From NCBI GenBank assembly GCA_020722815.1, contig DYKB01000003.1:67502-131501 (forward strand): a stretch of DNA of 64,000 bases. Reading direction: 5' to 3'. Positions 54,901-63,071 of the stretch are shown piece by piece. Made by a program: the position numbers and the translations under genes. The stretch comes from Caldithrix sp. GTDB lineage: Bacteria > Zhuqueibacterota > Zhuqueibacteria > Thermofontimicrobiales > Sulfurfontimicrobiaceae. Numbering within the stretch: the first letter of the stretch is position 1; each line of letters opens with the position of its first letter. The notes beneath the pieces are model-generated. The model was not told the origin of the DNA. It searched no databases and worked only from the letters and a program-made list of their open reading frames with translations.

Positions 54901-55961
54901 AATGGAATCAACGAATCGCTACCGTCCAACCACCTGACAAGGATTGGTCTGGCAGTGAGACAATCTCCTTCATCGTTACTGATCCAGAGTATCTAAAAGA
55001 TACCACACAAGTCACCTTTACCGTCAGGGAAATAAATGATCCACCAATTATCACCGGGGTTCCCGATATTTACTTTGCAGAAGATGCCTCTTTCGATATT
55101 TCGATTTCCGAGTTGCAGCAATTTACTGTCGATATCGATCACAATATTAATTCCATTGAATTTGGAATTAAGGATAGCGATAAAGTGTTTGGAAAACTCA
55201 CGGCTGATCAGAAAAATTTACATATTTATACCGTACCCAATTTCTGCGGTGAAGAAATAATCACCCTGTTTGCCCAAGATCCAGCCGGCGCTATGGGAAC
55301 ACAGCCATTGAAAGTTTCGGTCCGTTCCGTCGATGATCCCCTGCAACCATTTGATATCGTACGGCCACTAAATGAATCGATTTTTGTCTGGCCAGCCGAG
55401 AAGGAATTTGTATGGAAAAAGGCAGTTGATCCGGATCCAGATGCAATGGTTTATTATCACTGGATCCTGAGTCGTTCACAAAATTTCGTGGATATTTTTG
55501 ATCAGGCGTATGTGAATGATGATACAGTTTTCCAATATAAGACCAACAAAACCATGTGGAAAGGTGATTATTTCTGGAAAGTCGTGGCATTTTCGAATGA
55601 TGGGTCTTCTCAGCAGACATCTTTCAGCAAAATAACGACAGCCGTAACCGATGTTGAAGAAAACAAAGTCAATGAAATTCCCAAAGAGTTTGCGCTATTA
55701 CCGAATCATCCAAATCCATTCAATCCGGAAACCAGCATTACCTATCAGATTCCAAAGGATGCCGTGGTGAATATCACCATTTTCAATTCTCTAGGACAAA
55801 AAGTAAAGGAGTTGGTAAATGAGCACAAAGCGCCTGGAACCTATGAAGTTATCTGGCACGCGAATGACGAATTTGGCAGAAAGGTTTCAAGTGGAATTTA
55901 TGTTTGTTATCTCAAAACCGAAGGCTATAGCCACTATATTAAAATGATGTTGATGCAATAA
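51927..55961 (+). CDS. Giant secreted protein, paralog 2 (propeller, PKD, Ig-like repeats, sorting domain)
   Basis: 1344 residues with the same architecture from end to end as the preceding gene: signal peptide (about 1-26, ending AHAQW), BNR-like region with SEGSNPDLDVDWKTGD and GYGYDHTIHGDIF, three PKD domains (GPYTGPEGSPIEF, WNFGDG, WDLDGDGTFE), five Ig-like repeats, and the C-terminal NHPNPFNPETSITY, GQKVKEL, APGTYEVIWHANDEFG and SGIYVCYLK. The copies are similar throughout, so this is a tandem gene duplication that has since diverged. The W(S/A)GxE positions and NDPP joints are kept. AAGGGGG precedes ATG. A terminator follows. The likely job is surface binding, with ligand unknown. Confidence 0.85.
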   Translation: MMQRTAVFIMLFFILSIMLLLPAAHAQWSDEMVISEGSNPDLDVDWKTGDAYILSMLNGITITKIDMNGKIISQETVPGATGDTGGSSWGGGIAIGPNGEPHIMFRQFHGSLLYSGFYTYKQANGTWSSPLKIYERLYRGWTPRLDVDEQGRAHIGYGYGYDHTIHGDIFYRRVENGKITAQKDGISNYRADVNWEICATPAGEIHIINGKAAYPVQGGPIYYYNSLDGGATWEGHGDVHHPNAQYANGFVDISDDSTKTFHFCYATEKDATINSPGIRYGQLRNNEKILDVLVTGRNEIAAEHLNLGLSSVAASEDGKYIMIAYITGQDGGDLCVRFSKDSGKTWSDREVLAKDIIALEGRSRHYIRAFGHRFYLVYPYKGIKFRYYQIPGFEGPTAEANGPYTGPEGSPIEFNAAGSKDPDGLVMYAWDWNNDGVFDDSTANQTLRHTFNDNYTGDVTLRVRNAKGQMKTDGAAVTITNVAPIVKLGNDFSAKEGDKVDFQAIVNDAGSEDTLTYQWNFGDGTQSDQLTPTHQFADNGIFTVKLTVRDDDGGEASDEQVVTVTNVPPTADAGGPYKGKPNEAVPVAAKATDPGTGDVLTYSWDLDGDGTFETKEQQANAMFAKNGNYIIKTKVEDDDGGSGIDEATVIIGSLAPKIATIPNQKINEGQNFKPIKLDSYVSDADDPVEKLTWTAEGYLQLEVNITNRIATITTPNADWFGEETIMFIANDPAGAADSAFVMFTVQSVNDPPVIKQIPAQTRNEGISFQPLKLDNYVSDPDHNAEQLVWTHTGEANLLVTIENHIATVTPADSEWAGTENISFIATDPEGAKGETPVAFTIIMVNDPPRIVNFPDQETMQFEKFQPVALDETVFDPDNADNELLWTYLGNNRLTVNITNRMLTVEPKDQNWSGFENITLIVTDPGNKQASKTVKFTVNKVDARPTIKMIPNKTIDEGMTFAPIHMDSFVVDKNNSPAQMTWSNFGQNMLSVKWNQRIATVQPPDKDWSGSETISFIVTDPEYLKDTTQVTFTVREINDPPIITGVPDIYFAEDASFDISISELQQFTVDIDHNINSIEFGIKDSDKVFGKLTADQKNLHIYTVPNFCGEEIITLFAQDPAGAMGTQPLKVSVRSVDDPLQPFDIVRPLNESIFVWPAEKEFVWKKAVDPDPDAMVYYHWILSRSQNFVDIFDQAYVNDDTVFQYKTNKTMWKGDYFWKVVAFSNDGSSQQTSFSKITTAVTDVEENKVNEIPKEFALLPNHPNPFNPETSITYQIPKDAVVNITIFNSLGQKVKELVNEHKAPGTYEVIWHANDEFGRKVSSGIYVCYLKTEGYSHYIKMMLMQ

Positions 55962-55970
55962 CAGCCGAAT

Positions 55971-56003
55971 AAAGGGGAAATCGAATTTGAGTTCCCCTTT
56001 TTT
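55971..56003 (+). terminator. Intrinsic terminator after paralog 2
   Basis: AAAGGGGAA (55971-55979) and TTCCCCTTT (55992-56000) form a 9-bp stem with a 12-base loop, followed by TTT. Confidence 0.8.
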
Positions 56004-56064
56004 ATTGATACTGAAATTCTAAAATGGAAATTTATGATGTATTGAATTATTAATGCCCCCTCAT

Positions 56065-56247
56065 GCCTCCCCAAATTCCAAAAAACGGAATTTTGGGGAA
56101 AGAACGTCGGATCCTCTCCCCCCCTATTTTCGCTTTTTAAAAATGGGGAGATACAGAGGAGGCAATTTCCCATTGAAAACGAATTCTCTGGAGAAAAAAC
56201 ATTTCATTTTGGAATTTCAAGTGATACAAAAAAATTTTGACAAGCTG
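56065..56247. repeat. Intergenic repeat family A copy 2 with a gene-start-like tail
   Basis: 56065-56163 resembles the segment at 4359-4432 (CCTCCCC, then CTATTTT and AAAATGGGGAG) and is bounded by GCCTCC and GGAGGC. The tail 56164-56247 matches 63902-63986: AGGAGG or AAGGGGAG, then TTG (here) or CTG (there), then a reading frame for LKT....KKHF.LEFQ. It may be the leftover 5' end of a gene found complete at the right edge of the window. Its frame runs into capA antisense. Confidence 0.5.
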
Positions 56248-56252
56248 AAAAA

Positions 56253-57353
56253 TCAATTCACTGTTTCAGTAAAAATTTCACCAACGGGAAGCGAAATTTT
56301 TCCTGAATCATCGATCATCGGCGCAGTTTTGGGAAAATCAGCTTTGGAGAGTCGTTTGATAAGTTTGATAACCTGACCGGTGGGATCAAATTCAGGTATT
56401 CCGGAGCCAATTTGCAGACCCGGAATAATTTGCCCTCTTTGAAATTGACCATCGGGCTTTATATTTACTTTTAAAATATAAGTCAACCCATTTGAACCTT
56501 TCAAATTAAATTTTCCATAGGTACAAAAATTCCCCAGGCTGTAAGCAATCAATCGTTTTTTATAAATTTCCAGCGCCCGCGGGACATGTGGTCCATGCCC
56601 CAATACCAGATCCGCGCCGGCATCAATCACGCGATGGGCAAATTGGCGAAGATGCCCCCGTTTTTCACCAAAATAAACTTCCATACTATCCGGCACATGC
56701 AAGTATCGGGAACCCTCTGCCCCACCATGAAATGACACGATGACCAGATCAAATTCGCGTTTCAAATAGCGAATTCGACCTTCAGCACGGGTCATATTCA
56801 ATAAATCATTCAATCCATCATAGGGTGCGAAAGCAACCATCGCTATCTTTTTATTCTTAACTTTCAGGGATGCAACATCGCCGACTTTCCCGGAGTGGGC
56901 AATCCCGACACTATCCAGTACATGAGCTGTAGACTGGAAACCAGCAATGCCAAAATCCCGGGCATGATTATTCGCAACACTCACAAAATCAAAACCTGCC
57001 GAAACCAGATTTTGTATATAACTGGTTGGCGTTCGGAAAATATAGCAATTTGCCGGATTTTTGCACTCCTTGGCCGGTGTCCCCCCGTCAGCGAGCGGAC
57101 CTTCTAAATTACAAAATGTTAAATCCGCAGCTTTCAATGAATCGGTGACGGCAGCAAACAGTTGCTTCCCCTGATGCGGCGGCAAATATAAGCCATTATC
57201 CGGATACGCGGTTCCCATCATGACATCACCCACCGCCATGATTGTTAAATTCGAATCGACCTGAACTGGTACCGTTTGGCCGAAAAGCTGACAGGAATTA
57301 AGCCAGATGAGGATCCCCAGGAGGCGCCATTGAAAGCCATAATTTTTTTTCAC
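56253..57353 (-). CDS. CapA-family metallophosphatase-like protein
   Basis: 366 residues from GTG 57353, chosen because AGGAG stands seven bases before it across the stop of the preceding gene; the longer upstream frame lies inside that gene. An N-terminal hydrophobic segment (about 8-26, LLGILIWLNSCQLFG) exports the protein. The PGA_cap/CapA domain is plain: MAVGDVMMGTAYPD, CNLEGPLADGG, VANNHARDFG, VSFHGGAEG, LVLGHGPHVPRALEIY and SLGNFCTYG. CapA proteins are linked to poly-gamma-glutamate capsule formation, but many act in other surface processes. No pgs/cap ligase genes are near. It is coupled to the radical SAM gene upstream. Confidence 0.9.
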   Translation of the reverse strand: MKKNYGFQWRLLGILIWLNSCQLFGQTVPVQVDSNLTIMAVGDVMMGTAYPDNGLYLPPHQGKQLFAAVTDSLKAADLTFCNLEGPLADGGTPAKECKNPANCYIFRTPTSYIQNLVSAGFDFVSVANNHARDFGIAGFQSTAHVLDSVGIAHSGKVGDVASLKVKNKKIAMVAFAPYDGLNDLLNMTRAEGRIRYLKREFDLVIVSFHGGAEGSRYLHVPDSMEVYFGEKRGHLRQFAHRVIDAGADLVLGHGPHVPRALEIYKKRLIAYSLGNFCTYGKFNLKGSNGLTYILKVNIKPDGQFQRGQIIPGLQIGSGIPEFDPTGQVIKLIKRLSKADFPKTAPMIDDSGKISLPVGEIFTETVN

Positions 57354-57357
57354 TCGT

Positions 57358-58794
57358 TTACTCCTGAAATTGATTGGGGGAAAATTTTTTGAGATGTAAT
57401 TTCTTCCGGAACCAGTCGATTCCTTCATTTAATGTATAACGCACCGCATATCCCAGGTGACGCCGTAGCATTCGGTTAAATATGATAAATTTCCAGGAAA
57501 AATAATATTTTCGAAAAAATAGTTTGACCAGCCGAAATAATTCCTGATCGGATAAATATTTTGTCTTCACATTTGCCTGGATCAAATCATATCGCTTATA
57601 ATCGGTTGGATTGGTTAAAAGCCCCTGTTGTTCCAGTTCGTCACGGATTTTTGTTTTGGGAAAAGGCGTTAACGTCATAAAATTCGGCAAATCGACTTTT
57701 AGATCGCGAATAAGTTGATAATTTTGCCATAAATCTTCCGCGCTATCTTCGGGATTCCCCATGATAATTCCGGCGGTGGTAATGATTTTTTCCTGCTTTA
57801 AATTATGAATCGCCTTTTGGGCAAGCTCAAAACCAGATGTTTTTTTATTTAAAAACTTTAAATTCCTTTCAATCAAATTTTCAAGCCCCAGAAAAACCAG
57901 TTCAAATCCGGCTTGCCGCATTTTTTTTACCAGCTCAGGATTGTTCGCAATGGGTTTTACGGCAGCCTGGGCAAAAAATTTCAAGTTCCGAAATCGGGCG
58001 TTAATTAAATCATCACAAAGTGTTTCCAATCGTTTAACATTCAGGGTAATGTTATCATCCACCAGCACGATAAAGCGTGTTCCATCGGCATAGACCTTTT
58101 CAATGTCCGAAAGCACGCGATCGAGCGCAAATTCACGATAAACACGCCCATACTGTCGGGTGACACAGCAAAAGCTGCAATTAAAGGTACAACCACGGCT
58201 GGTTTCAACGACATCAGCCGGCTGTCCCCAAAAGTGAAAACCGCGTTTCAGAATTCGTGCTGGCCGGTTCGGTAATTTTATCCGGGACAAATCAGCCAGT
58301 TGTCGCGGGAGCGTATGGTGAAATTCCCCGTTGATTTTATAAGATATGCCATTAATTTTCTGAAAATCACCACCCTGCTGAAGTGTATTGATCAATTCAT
58401 TGAATGTCATTTCGGCTTCGCCACGAACCAGAAAATCAATCCACCGGGCAATATCTGGCTGAATCAATTCGTCATCATGACACAGGGCCATAAATCCACC
58501 CAACACAATCAATATGTGAGGAAAATTCTCCTTGATGAATCGGGCAATTTCAATAGCAGTTTGCACCGAACAGGTCATGCCACTTAAACCAACCAGATCA
58601 TATTTTTCACGCAATAATAAATCACTTAAAAATTTTCGATAATCCTTGCGCCGCAGTACCAAATCTGCAATTTGAATGTTATTTTCATCCAGATTGATAT
58701 TCCCCGCCAATGACGCGATTCCCAGCCATGGCAAAAGCATGGAATCAGCACTGGAAGGCGTGATATCGGGCATTGACAACAGTAAAATACGCAT
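57358..58794 (-). CDS. B12-binding-domain radical SAM protein
   Basis: 478 residues from ATG 58794, where MRILLLSMPD begins the cobalamin-binding domain; the longer upstream frame has no support. Residues about 1-140 form the Rossmann-like B12-binding domain (VGLSGMTCSVQTAIE, LIVLGGFMA). The radical SAM cluster CTFNCSFC lies at C202, C206 and C209 and is followed by VLVDDNITLN and a TIM-barrel-like domain. The family (B12-dependent methyltransferases and ring-forming enzymes) acts on inert carbon or phosphinate centres and the substrate here is unknown. The stop is followed after four bases by capA, so the pair is one transcription unit. Confidence 0.9.
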   Translation of the reverse strand: MRILLLSMPDITPSSADSMLLPWLGIASLAGNINLDENNIQIADLVLRRKDYRKFLSDLLLREKYDLVGLSGMTCSVQTAIEIARFIKENFPHILIVLGGFMALCHDDELIQPDIARWIDFLVRGEAEMTFNELINTLQQGGDFQKINGISYKINGEFHHTLPRQLADLSRIKLPNRPARILKRGFHFWGQPADVVETSRGCTFNCSFCCVTRQYGRVYREFALDRVLSDIEKVYADGTRFIVLVDDNITLNVKRLETLCDDLINARFRNLKFFAQAAVKPIANNPELVKKMRQAGFELVFLGLENLIERNLKFLNKKTSGFELAQKAIHNLKQEKIITTAGIIMGNPEDSAEDLWQNYQLIRDLKVDLPNFMTLTPFPKTKIRDELEQQGLLTNPTDYKRYDLIQANVKTKYLSDQELFRLVKLFFRKYYFSWKFIIFNRMLRRHLGYAVRYTLNEGIDWFRKKLHLKKFSPNQFQE

Positions 58795-58959
58795 TGATTC
58801 ATTCTCTATTAAACATAAATTGCGACACAAATAATACAAAAGGTTCAGAATAACAAAAACAGGTTTATTTAAATAAACTCATCAATTATGAGTATAAAAT
58901 ATATGAAATTTTTATTCAAAATTCAAGTTAAGTTTTATTCCGGATTTGATTAATTTTGC

Positions 58960-58988
58960 TTGAAGTTATCGAAAAGTTTGTATATTTT
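58960..58988 (+). promoter_or_regulatory. Candidate promoter of the M55 peptidase gene
   Basis: TTGAAG (58960-58965), 17-base spacer, TATTTT (58983-58988); with a 15-base spacer the -10 would be TATATT. It lies about 60 bases before the gene. A plausible but not strong match. Confidence 0.4.
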
Positions 58989-59046
58989 ACAGAAATGACA
59001 TCTCGTTTCAAAAATAGTTATCAACCAATTTAGAAAAGGAATGGCA

Positions 59047-59865
59047 ATGACTGAGAAGAAAACAAATTTAAAAGTCTTTATTTCGGTAGATATGGAAGGA
59101 ATAACCGATGTAATTCACTTTGATGAAACCTCGGAAAAAAATCCTGATTACCCCTATTTTCGGAAATTGATGACCGGTGAAGCAAATGCAGCCATCGAAG
59201 GGGCACTGGCTGCTGGCGCAACTGAGGTTGTGGTTCGGGATGCTCACGGGCTGGCACGAAATCTCATTCCCGATGAATTACACGAGGAAGCCAAATTAAT
59301 TCGCGAATGGGCCGGTAGCCCATTGGGCATGATGGAAGGCATTGATAAAGGTTTTGATGCAGCAGTCTGCATCGGCTATCATGCGAAAGCCAGTACGCCA
59401 AACGCCACGTTAAAACACACGATGATTGGTCTGGTGCTGGATGTGAGGGTGAATGATGTTTCATTACCCGAACTGGGTTGGAATGCACTGATTGCCGGAC
59501 ACTACAATGTCCCGGTAGTTTTTGTTTCAGGTGATAAAGCCATCTGTGAGCAGGCAAATGGCATTTTTGACACGATTGACACGCTTGCTGTCAAAGAAGG
59601 AATTGGTAAAGCCTGTCTAAATTTACATCCCAATAAATCAAAACAACTGATTAAAACGGGCGTGCAAAATGCCTTGCAGAATTTAAATAAATTTAAACCA
59701 CTTAAATACAAGCCCCCCTTCCGGATTGAATTGTATTTTAAAGATGAAATAAAGACTTACAATGCATCGTGGTATCCGGGTGCAAAGCGGATTAGTGACC
59801 TGGGCGTTATGTACGAGACCAATGACTTTTTTGAAGTGATGCGGTTTTTTAAAATATGTGTTTAA
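59047..59865 (+). CDS. M55 family D-aminopeptidase (DppA-like)
   Basis: 272 residues of the M55 metallopeptidase family (DppA), zinc enzymes that cleave D-amino-acid-containing dipeptides and may recycle cell-wall peptides. Metal ligands are visible: DMEG (D15, E17), DAHG (H67), GYHA (H112) and PELGWNA (E142). The start at 59047 is chosen because AAAAGGA directly abuts the first ATG (59041) and is properly spaced to the second. No dipeptide permease genes are near it. It is followed by a palindromic repeat and then the thymidylate synthase gene. Confidence 0.9.
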   Translation: MTEKKTNLKVFISVDMEGITDVIHFDETSEKNPDYPYFRKLMTGEANAAIEGALAAGATEVVVRDAHGLARNLIPDELHEEAKLIREWAGSPLGMMEGIDKGFDAAVCIGYHAKASTPNATLKHTMIGLVLDVRVNDVSLPELGWNALIAGHYNVPVVFVSGDKAICEQANGIFDTIDTLAVKEGIGKACLNLHPNKSKQLIKTGVQNALQNLNKFKPLKYKPPFRIELYFKDEIKTYNASWYPGAKRISDLGVMYETNDFFEVMRFFKICV

Positions 59866-59873
59866 GATTAAAT

Positions 59874-59977
59874 TTAAGCCTGAGGATAAATCCTCAGGCT
59901 TAAAATATGGAAGCATCTTCAAGGATACTCACAATCCCCAGGACGCTTTAGCATCCTTAAATTCTTAAGCCTGAGGG
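59874..59977. repeat. Palindromic repeat built on TTAAGCCTGAGG
   Basis: TTAAGCCTGAGGA (59874-59886), loop TAAA, TCCTCAGGCTTAA (59891-59903) form a perfect 13-bp hairpin. A third copy TTAAGCCTGAGG lies at 59966-59977, inverted relative to the second arm. The hairpin lies 8 bases after the M55 stop and could slow transcription but has no T tract. It is probably an intergenic repeat. Confidence 0.6.
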
Positions 59978-60109
59978 TTTACCTTCCGGGGGGAGTTGGT
60001 TTAATCAAAAAGTGCATGTTAGTAAATTGGATGAAAAAAAAATTTCCCTGATGTAAATATTTAACAAATAAAAACCGTCGAAGCAGAAGTAATGAAAAGG
60101 GAATAAATT

Positions 60110-61177
60110 ATGGAAAATCTTCAAGCGCTAACAAAGGTACTGGAACAAAAAAAAGATAAAATCCATCTCATCACAATGGCGCAGCATGGAAATATTCCAG
60201 TCGTGGCCGTATCTGGCACTTCGTTGGCTGAAGCCTGGGAAAATGCCATGCTTGGTTTATATCTGTTCGATTGCGAAATTCGCACCCAATATGATGCAAA
60301 AGATTCGCATGGAAATTTCATCGATCCACCGAGTAAAGATTGTTCCGTATTAATTTCAATTGAATCACCCATGACAGAACCGATGATTCAGCTGGGCGGT
60401 ATTCCGGGTGGTTTTGAAGACCTTGAAGAATATGTGCAGGAAGTGCGTGATGGTATTAAAGACCACTGGATTCGCGAGTCATTAAATCCACAGGATACTC
60501 GCTGGCAATATACGTATCATCAACGACTATTTCGTTATGAGGTGCCATTGAGCGAATACGATCGGATACTGGGGAGTTTATCCGAAGCCGAAAAAAAAGA
60601 ATTTTATCGCCACGAGACGGCACATTTTATTCTGGATCGCAGCTATGTCAAAAAAGTCGAAAAAAATATTCGGGGTCGGCGACAGGATTTTATTCAGATT
60701 AATCAAATCGAGTACGTGATTCAGAAACTCGTGGCCCAGTCCTACTCCCGGCAGGCACAGGCAATCACCTGGCAGCCATTTATGGATACGGATATTTACG
60801 ATCCAGCCTGTCTACAGAGTATGTGGTTTCGGATTCTGAATGATGAGCATGGCCAACCAACTTTGAACATGAATATCCGGTTTCGCAGCCGGGATGCGTA
60901 TGATGCCTCATTCATGAACTGCTTTGCCTTTATTCACATCATGGAATATGTTGCATCAGAAGTTGGGAAACGCACTGGACAGAATATTAAAATTGGACGC
61001 TACCGCGACGAATCCGATTCATTCCACATCTATGGAAAACGAATCGCTGATTTCAAAAACCGATTTCTGGCCAATCTCGTCAATCGTGATTTCGCTGAAC
61101 GAACTTTTTTCCGGAGCGATGCTGAACCTTTCTTTGCGGAACGCCGTAAAATTTTAAAGGAACGATTTTCCAGTTAA
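60110..61177 (+). CDS. Thymidylate synthase of the methanogen-like family
   Basis: 355 residues. The second half follows the folate-dependent thymidylate synthase fold, making dTMP from dUMP. Catalytic Cys is C234 in YDPACLQ, phosphate-binding residues in FRSRDAYDASFMN (R259, S260, D262), dUMP-selecting Asn at N270, and DSFHIYGKR (D303, H306, Y308) near the ribose site. This matches the diverged family seen in methanogens (MTH774-type) better than ThyA, in length and in DPPSKDCSV, PGGFEDLEEYVQEVRDGI and SRQAQAITWQP. A residue layout with Asn at 270 supports dUMP over dCMP. The start is preceded by AAAGGG. No dihydrofolate reductase gene is adjacent. The family call is by sequence memory. Confidence 0.82.
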   Translation: MENLQALTKVLEQKKDKIHLITMAQHGNIPVVAVSGTSLAEAWENAMLGLYLFDCEIRTQYDAKDSHGNFIDPPSKDCSVLISIESPMTEPMIQLGGIPGGFEDLEEYVQEVRDGIKDHWIRESLNPQDTRWQYTYHQRLFRYEVPLSEYDRILGSLSEAEKKEFYRHETAHFILDRSYVKKVEKNIRGRRQDFIQINQIEYVIQKLVAQSYSRQAQAITWQPFMDTDIYDPACLQSMWFRILNDEHGQPTLNMNIRFRSRDAYDASFMNCFAFIHIMEYVASEVGKRTGQNIKIGRYRDESDSFHIYGKRIADFKNRFLANLVNRDFAERTFFRSDAEPFFAERRKILKERFSS

Positions 61178-61409
61178 TCATTAAAGCGTCAGGGACAATC
61201 GTTAACCGTCCAGGAACCTTTAAATTCAGAAATCGTTTACATTTATTAATCTTTTTTGCATCAATTCTCAGGTTCCGAGTTTATAGTTCATGGGGAGTCG
61301 ATTCACGGTATTAAACTGATGATGCCTAAACAATAGACGGACACGAGTTTTTAACGAAATCCAGAACCCTTCAACCATTGAACGGCCATGAACTCAGAGG
61401 TATAAGAAT

Positions 61410-62390
61410 TTGTTTCTATTTAAGTTAAATAAAAATACTCTCGTTTCTAAATCAGCGTTGGATGAAGAGAAAAACAACTCCCGGTTACTCATGGTTACCA
61501 TCCTTATCTCTTTGTTGATTCATTTGCTGATTTTTCTTATCATCGCCGTTCCCTGGACGACCATCTTCCCCACCCTTCAGCTTTTCCAGACTGCGGAAGC
61601 GAAAATCCCGCCTGAAATCGAAAAGCGAATGGAATTTGAACTGGTGGATACACCGGATGATGCCGATCTAATGGAAGCACCCAAAGAAACAAAATTTGTC
61701 TCAGATAAAAATGCAAAAGCACGGGATGAATATGCTAAAAATGATCTCCCGGAAGGAGATGCTTTTGCCGATGGCCAATTTGATGTCTCCGAATATCAAA
61801 AAGGCGACGATTTGAAAACAATCGAGGTGCCCCCACCGCAACCAGCTTCGCCTGAAATTATAAAAAACAAAGAAAAACAGGACACCGAACCCGAATTATC
61901 GAATGAAAGCCGGCCGCAAACCGAGCGCCGTTCTTCTTCGATGGAGGAAGATCCCCGAAAAAGAAATTTTTTAAATCTCTTTGATCAGGCTGCCGACCGA
62001 CGTCCTGTTAAAAAGAATGCCCCCTTGCGGCAACAAACCGAAAGCAGTGCCCGAAATATTGGTGGATTTACCCTTAATACCTATGCGTGGGACTGGGCAC
62101 CATATTTATTAGAAATGAAAAATAAAATTGATCAGAATCTCTTCCCGCCGGCAGCTTTTACCCGATTGGGAATTATCAGCGGGGATTCGATCATTCGTTT
62201 CCGGGTTTATCCGGATGGACACGTTGACAATATCACGGTATTAAGCACCAATGGCCACCAATCTCTCATGGAGACCAGCCAAAATGCCATTAAAGGTTCT
62301 GATCCGTTCCGGCCATTACCATCCGATTTCCCACGCGATAAGAAATATTTAGAAGTCACTGCTCATTTTCAATACCTGATTTCCCGATAA
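61410..62390 (+). CDS. tonB: TonB-like energy transducer
   Basis: 326 residues from TTG 61410, supported by AGAGG eight bases upstream. One N-terminal membrane helix (about 28-48) is followed by a long charged, Pro-containing periplasmic linker (about 80-200) and a C-terminal TonB-like domain (about 235-326) with IIRFRVYPDGHVDNITVLSTNG in pieces and an FRPLPSDFP segment. Together with the next two genes it forms the TonB-ExbB-ExbD complex, which uses proton flow across the inner membrane to power outer-membrane transporters. The gene is first in the operon. No outer-membrane receptor gene is adjacent. Confidence 0.88.
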   Translation: MFLFKLNKNTLVSKSALDEEKNNSRLLMVTILISLLIHLLIFLIIAVPWTTIFPTLQLFQTAEAKIPPEIEKRMEFELVDTPDDADLMEAPKETKFVSDKNAKARDEYAKNDLPEGDAFADGQFDVSEYQKGDDLKTIEVPPPQPASPEIIKNKEKQDTEPELSNESRPQTERRSSSMEEDPRKRNFLNLFDQAADRRPVKKNAPLRQQTESSARNIGGFTLNTYAWDWAPYLLEMKNKIDQNLFPPAAFTRLGIISGDSIIRFRVYPDGHVDNITVLSTNGHQSLMETSQNAIKGSDPFRPLPSDFPRDKKYLEVTAHFQYLISR

Positions 62391-62414
62391 GCTTATTCAA
62401 GAGGTAACCGATTC

Positions 62415-63062
62415 ATGACGACACTTGGAAATTCAATTGTAGACCTGTGGCAATATCTCGAAAAAGGCGGGATTGTAATGATTCCACTATTTCTCTGCTC
62501 GGTAATAGCTTTAGCTATATTAATATTAAAATTAGTGCAATTACGCCGCAAAAAAATCATCTTTCCTGAAATTGTCAGTGTTATTCGAAGCATCGAAAGC
62601 CCGGAAGACATTAATCTCGCCCAACGGGTCTGCAAAGAAAAAAAAGGCTCATTCGCCAATGTCATTCTCGTCGCTTTAAATAATCAGCCATTGCCGCGTG
62701 AGGAACAAAAGGAAGCCATCATTGATCAGGGTCGGCAGGAGGTTCGTATACTGGAACAGGGGTTGGTGGCACTGGAAACCATTGCGGGGATTGCCCCACT
62801 ATTGGGGCTTTTGGGAACGGTTCTCGGAATGATTGATGTGTTTAATGAAATCGTCAAGACCGAAGTCGTTCAGGCCGCCCAACTTTCTGATGGAATTTCA
62901 AAAGCACTTATCACCACCGTTGTCGGTTTAATGATTGCTATTCCGACACTGGTCGCTTATAACTATCTCATCAATAAAGCCGAAGGTTTGATTCTCGAAA
63001 TTGAAAAGTATACCAACCAACTGGTTCAAAAATTGAGACAATTTACCGGACCGGGCAAATAG
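62415..63062 (+). CDS. exbB: ExbB/MotA/TolQ-type proton channel protein
   Basis: 215 residues with three membrane segments (about 20-41, 119-146 and 157-187), the ExbB/TolQ topology. LETIAGIAPLLGLLGTVLGMI and ALITTVVGLMIAIPTLVAYN are the signature helices of the pentameric stator that surrounds ExbD. GAGG precedes ATG, and tonB ends 24 bases upstream. It lies 9 bases before exbD. Confidence 0.95.
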   Translation: MTTLGNSIVDLWQYLEKGGIVMIPLFLCSVIALAILILKLVQLRRKKIIFPEIVSVIRSIESPEDINLAQRVCKEKKGSFANVILVALNNQPLPREEQKEAIIDQGRQEVRILEQGLVALETIAGIAPLLGLLGTVLGMIDVFNEIVKTEVVQAAQLSDGISKALITTVVGLMIAIPTLVAYNYLINKAEGLILEIEKYTNQLVQKLRQFTGPGK

Positions 63063-63071
63063 GGGTGAAAA

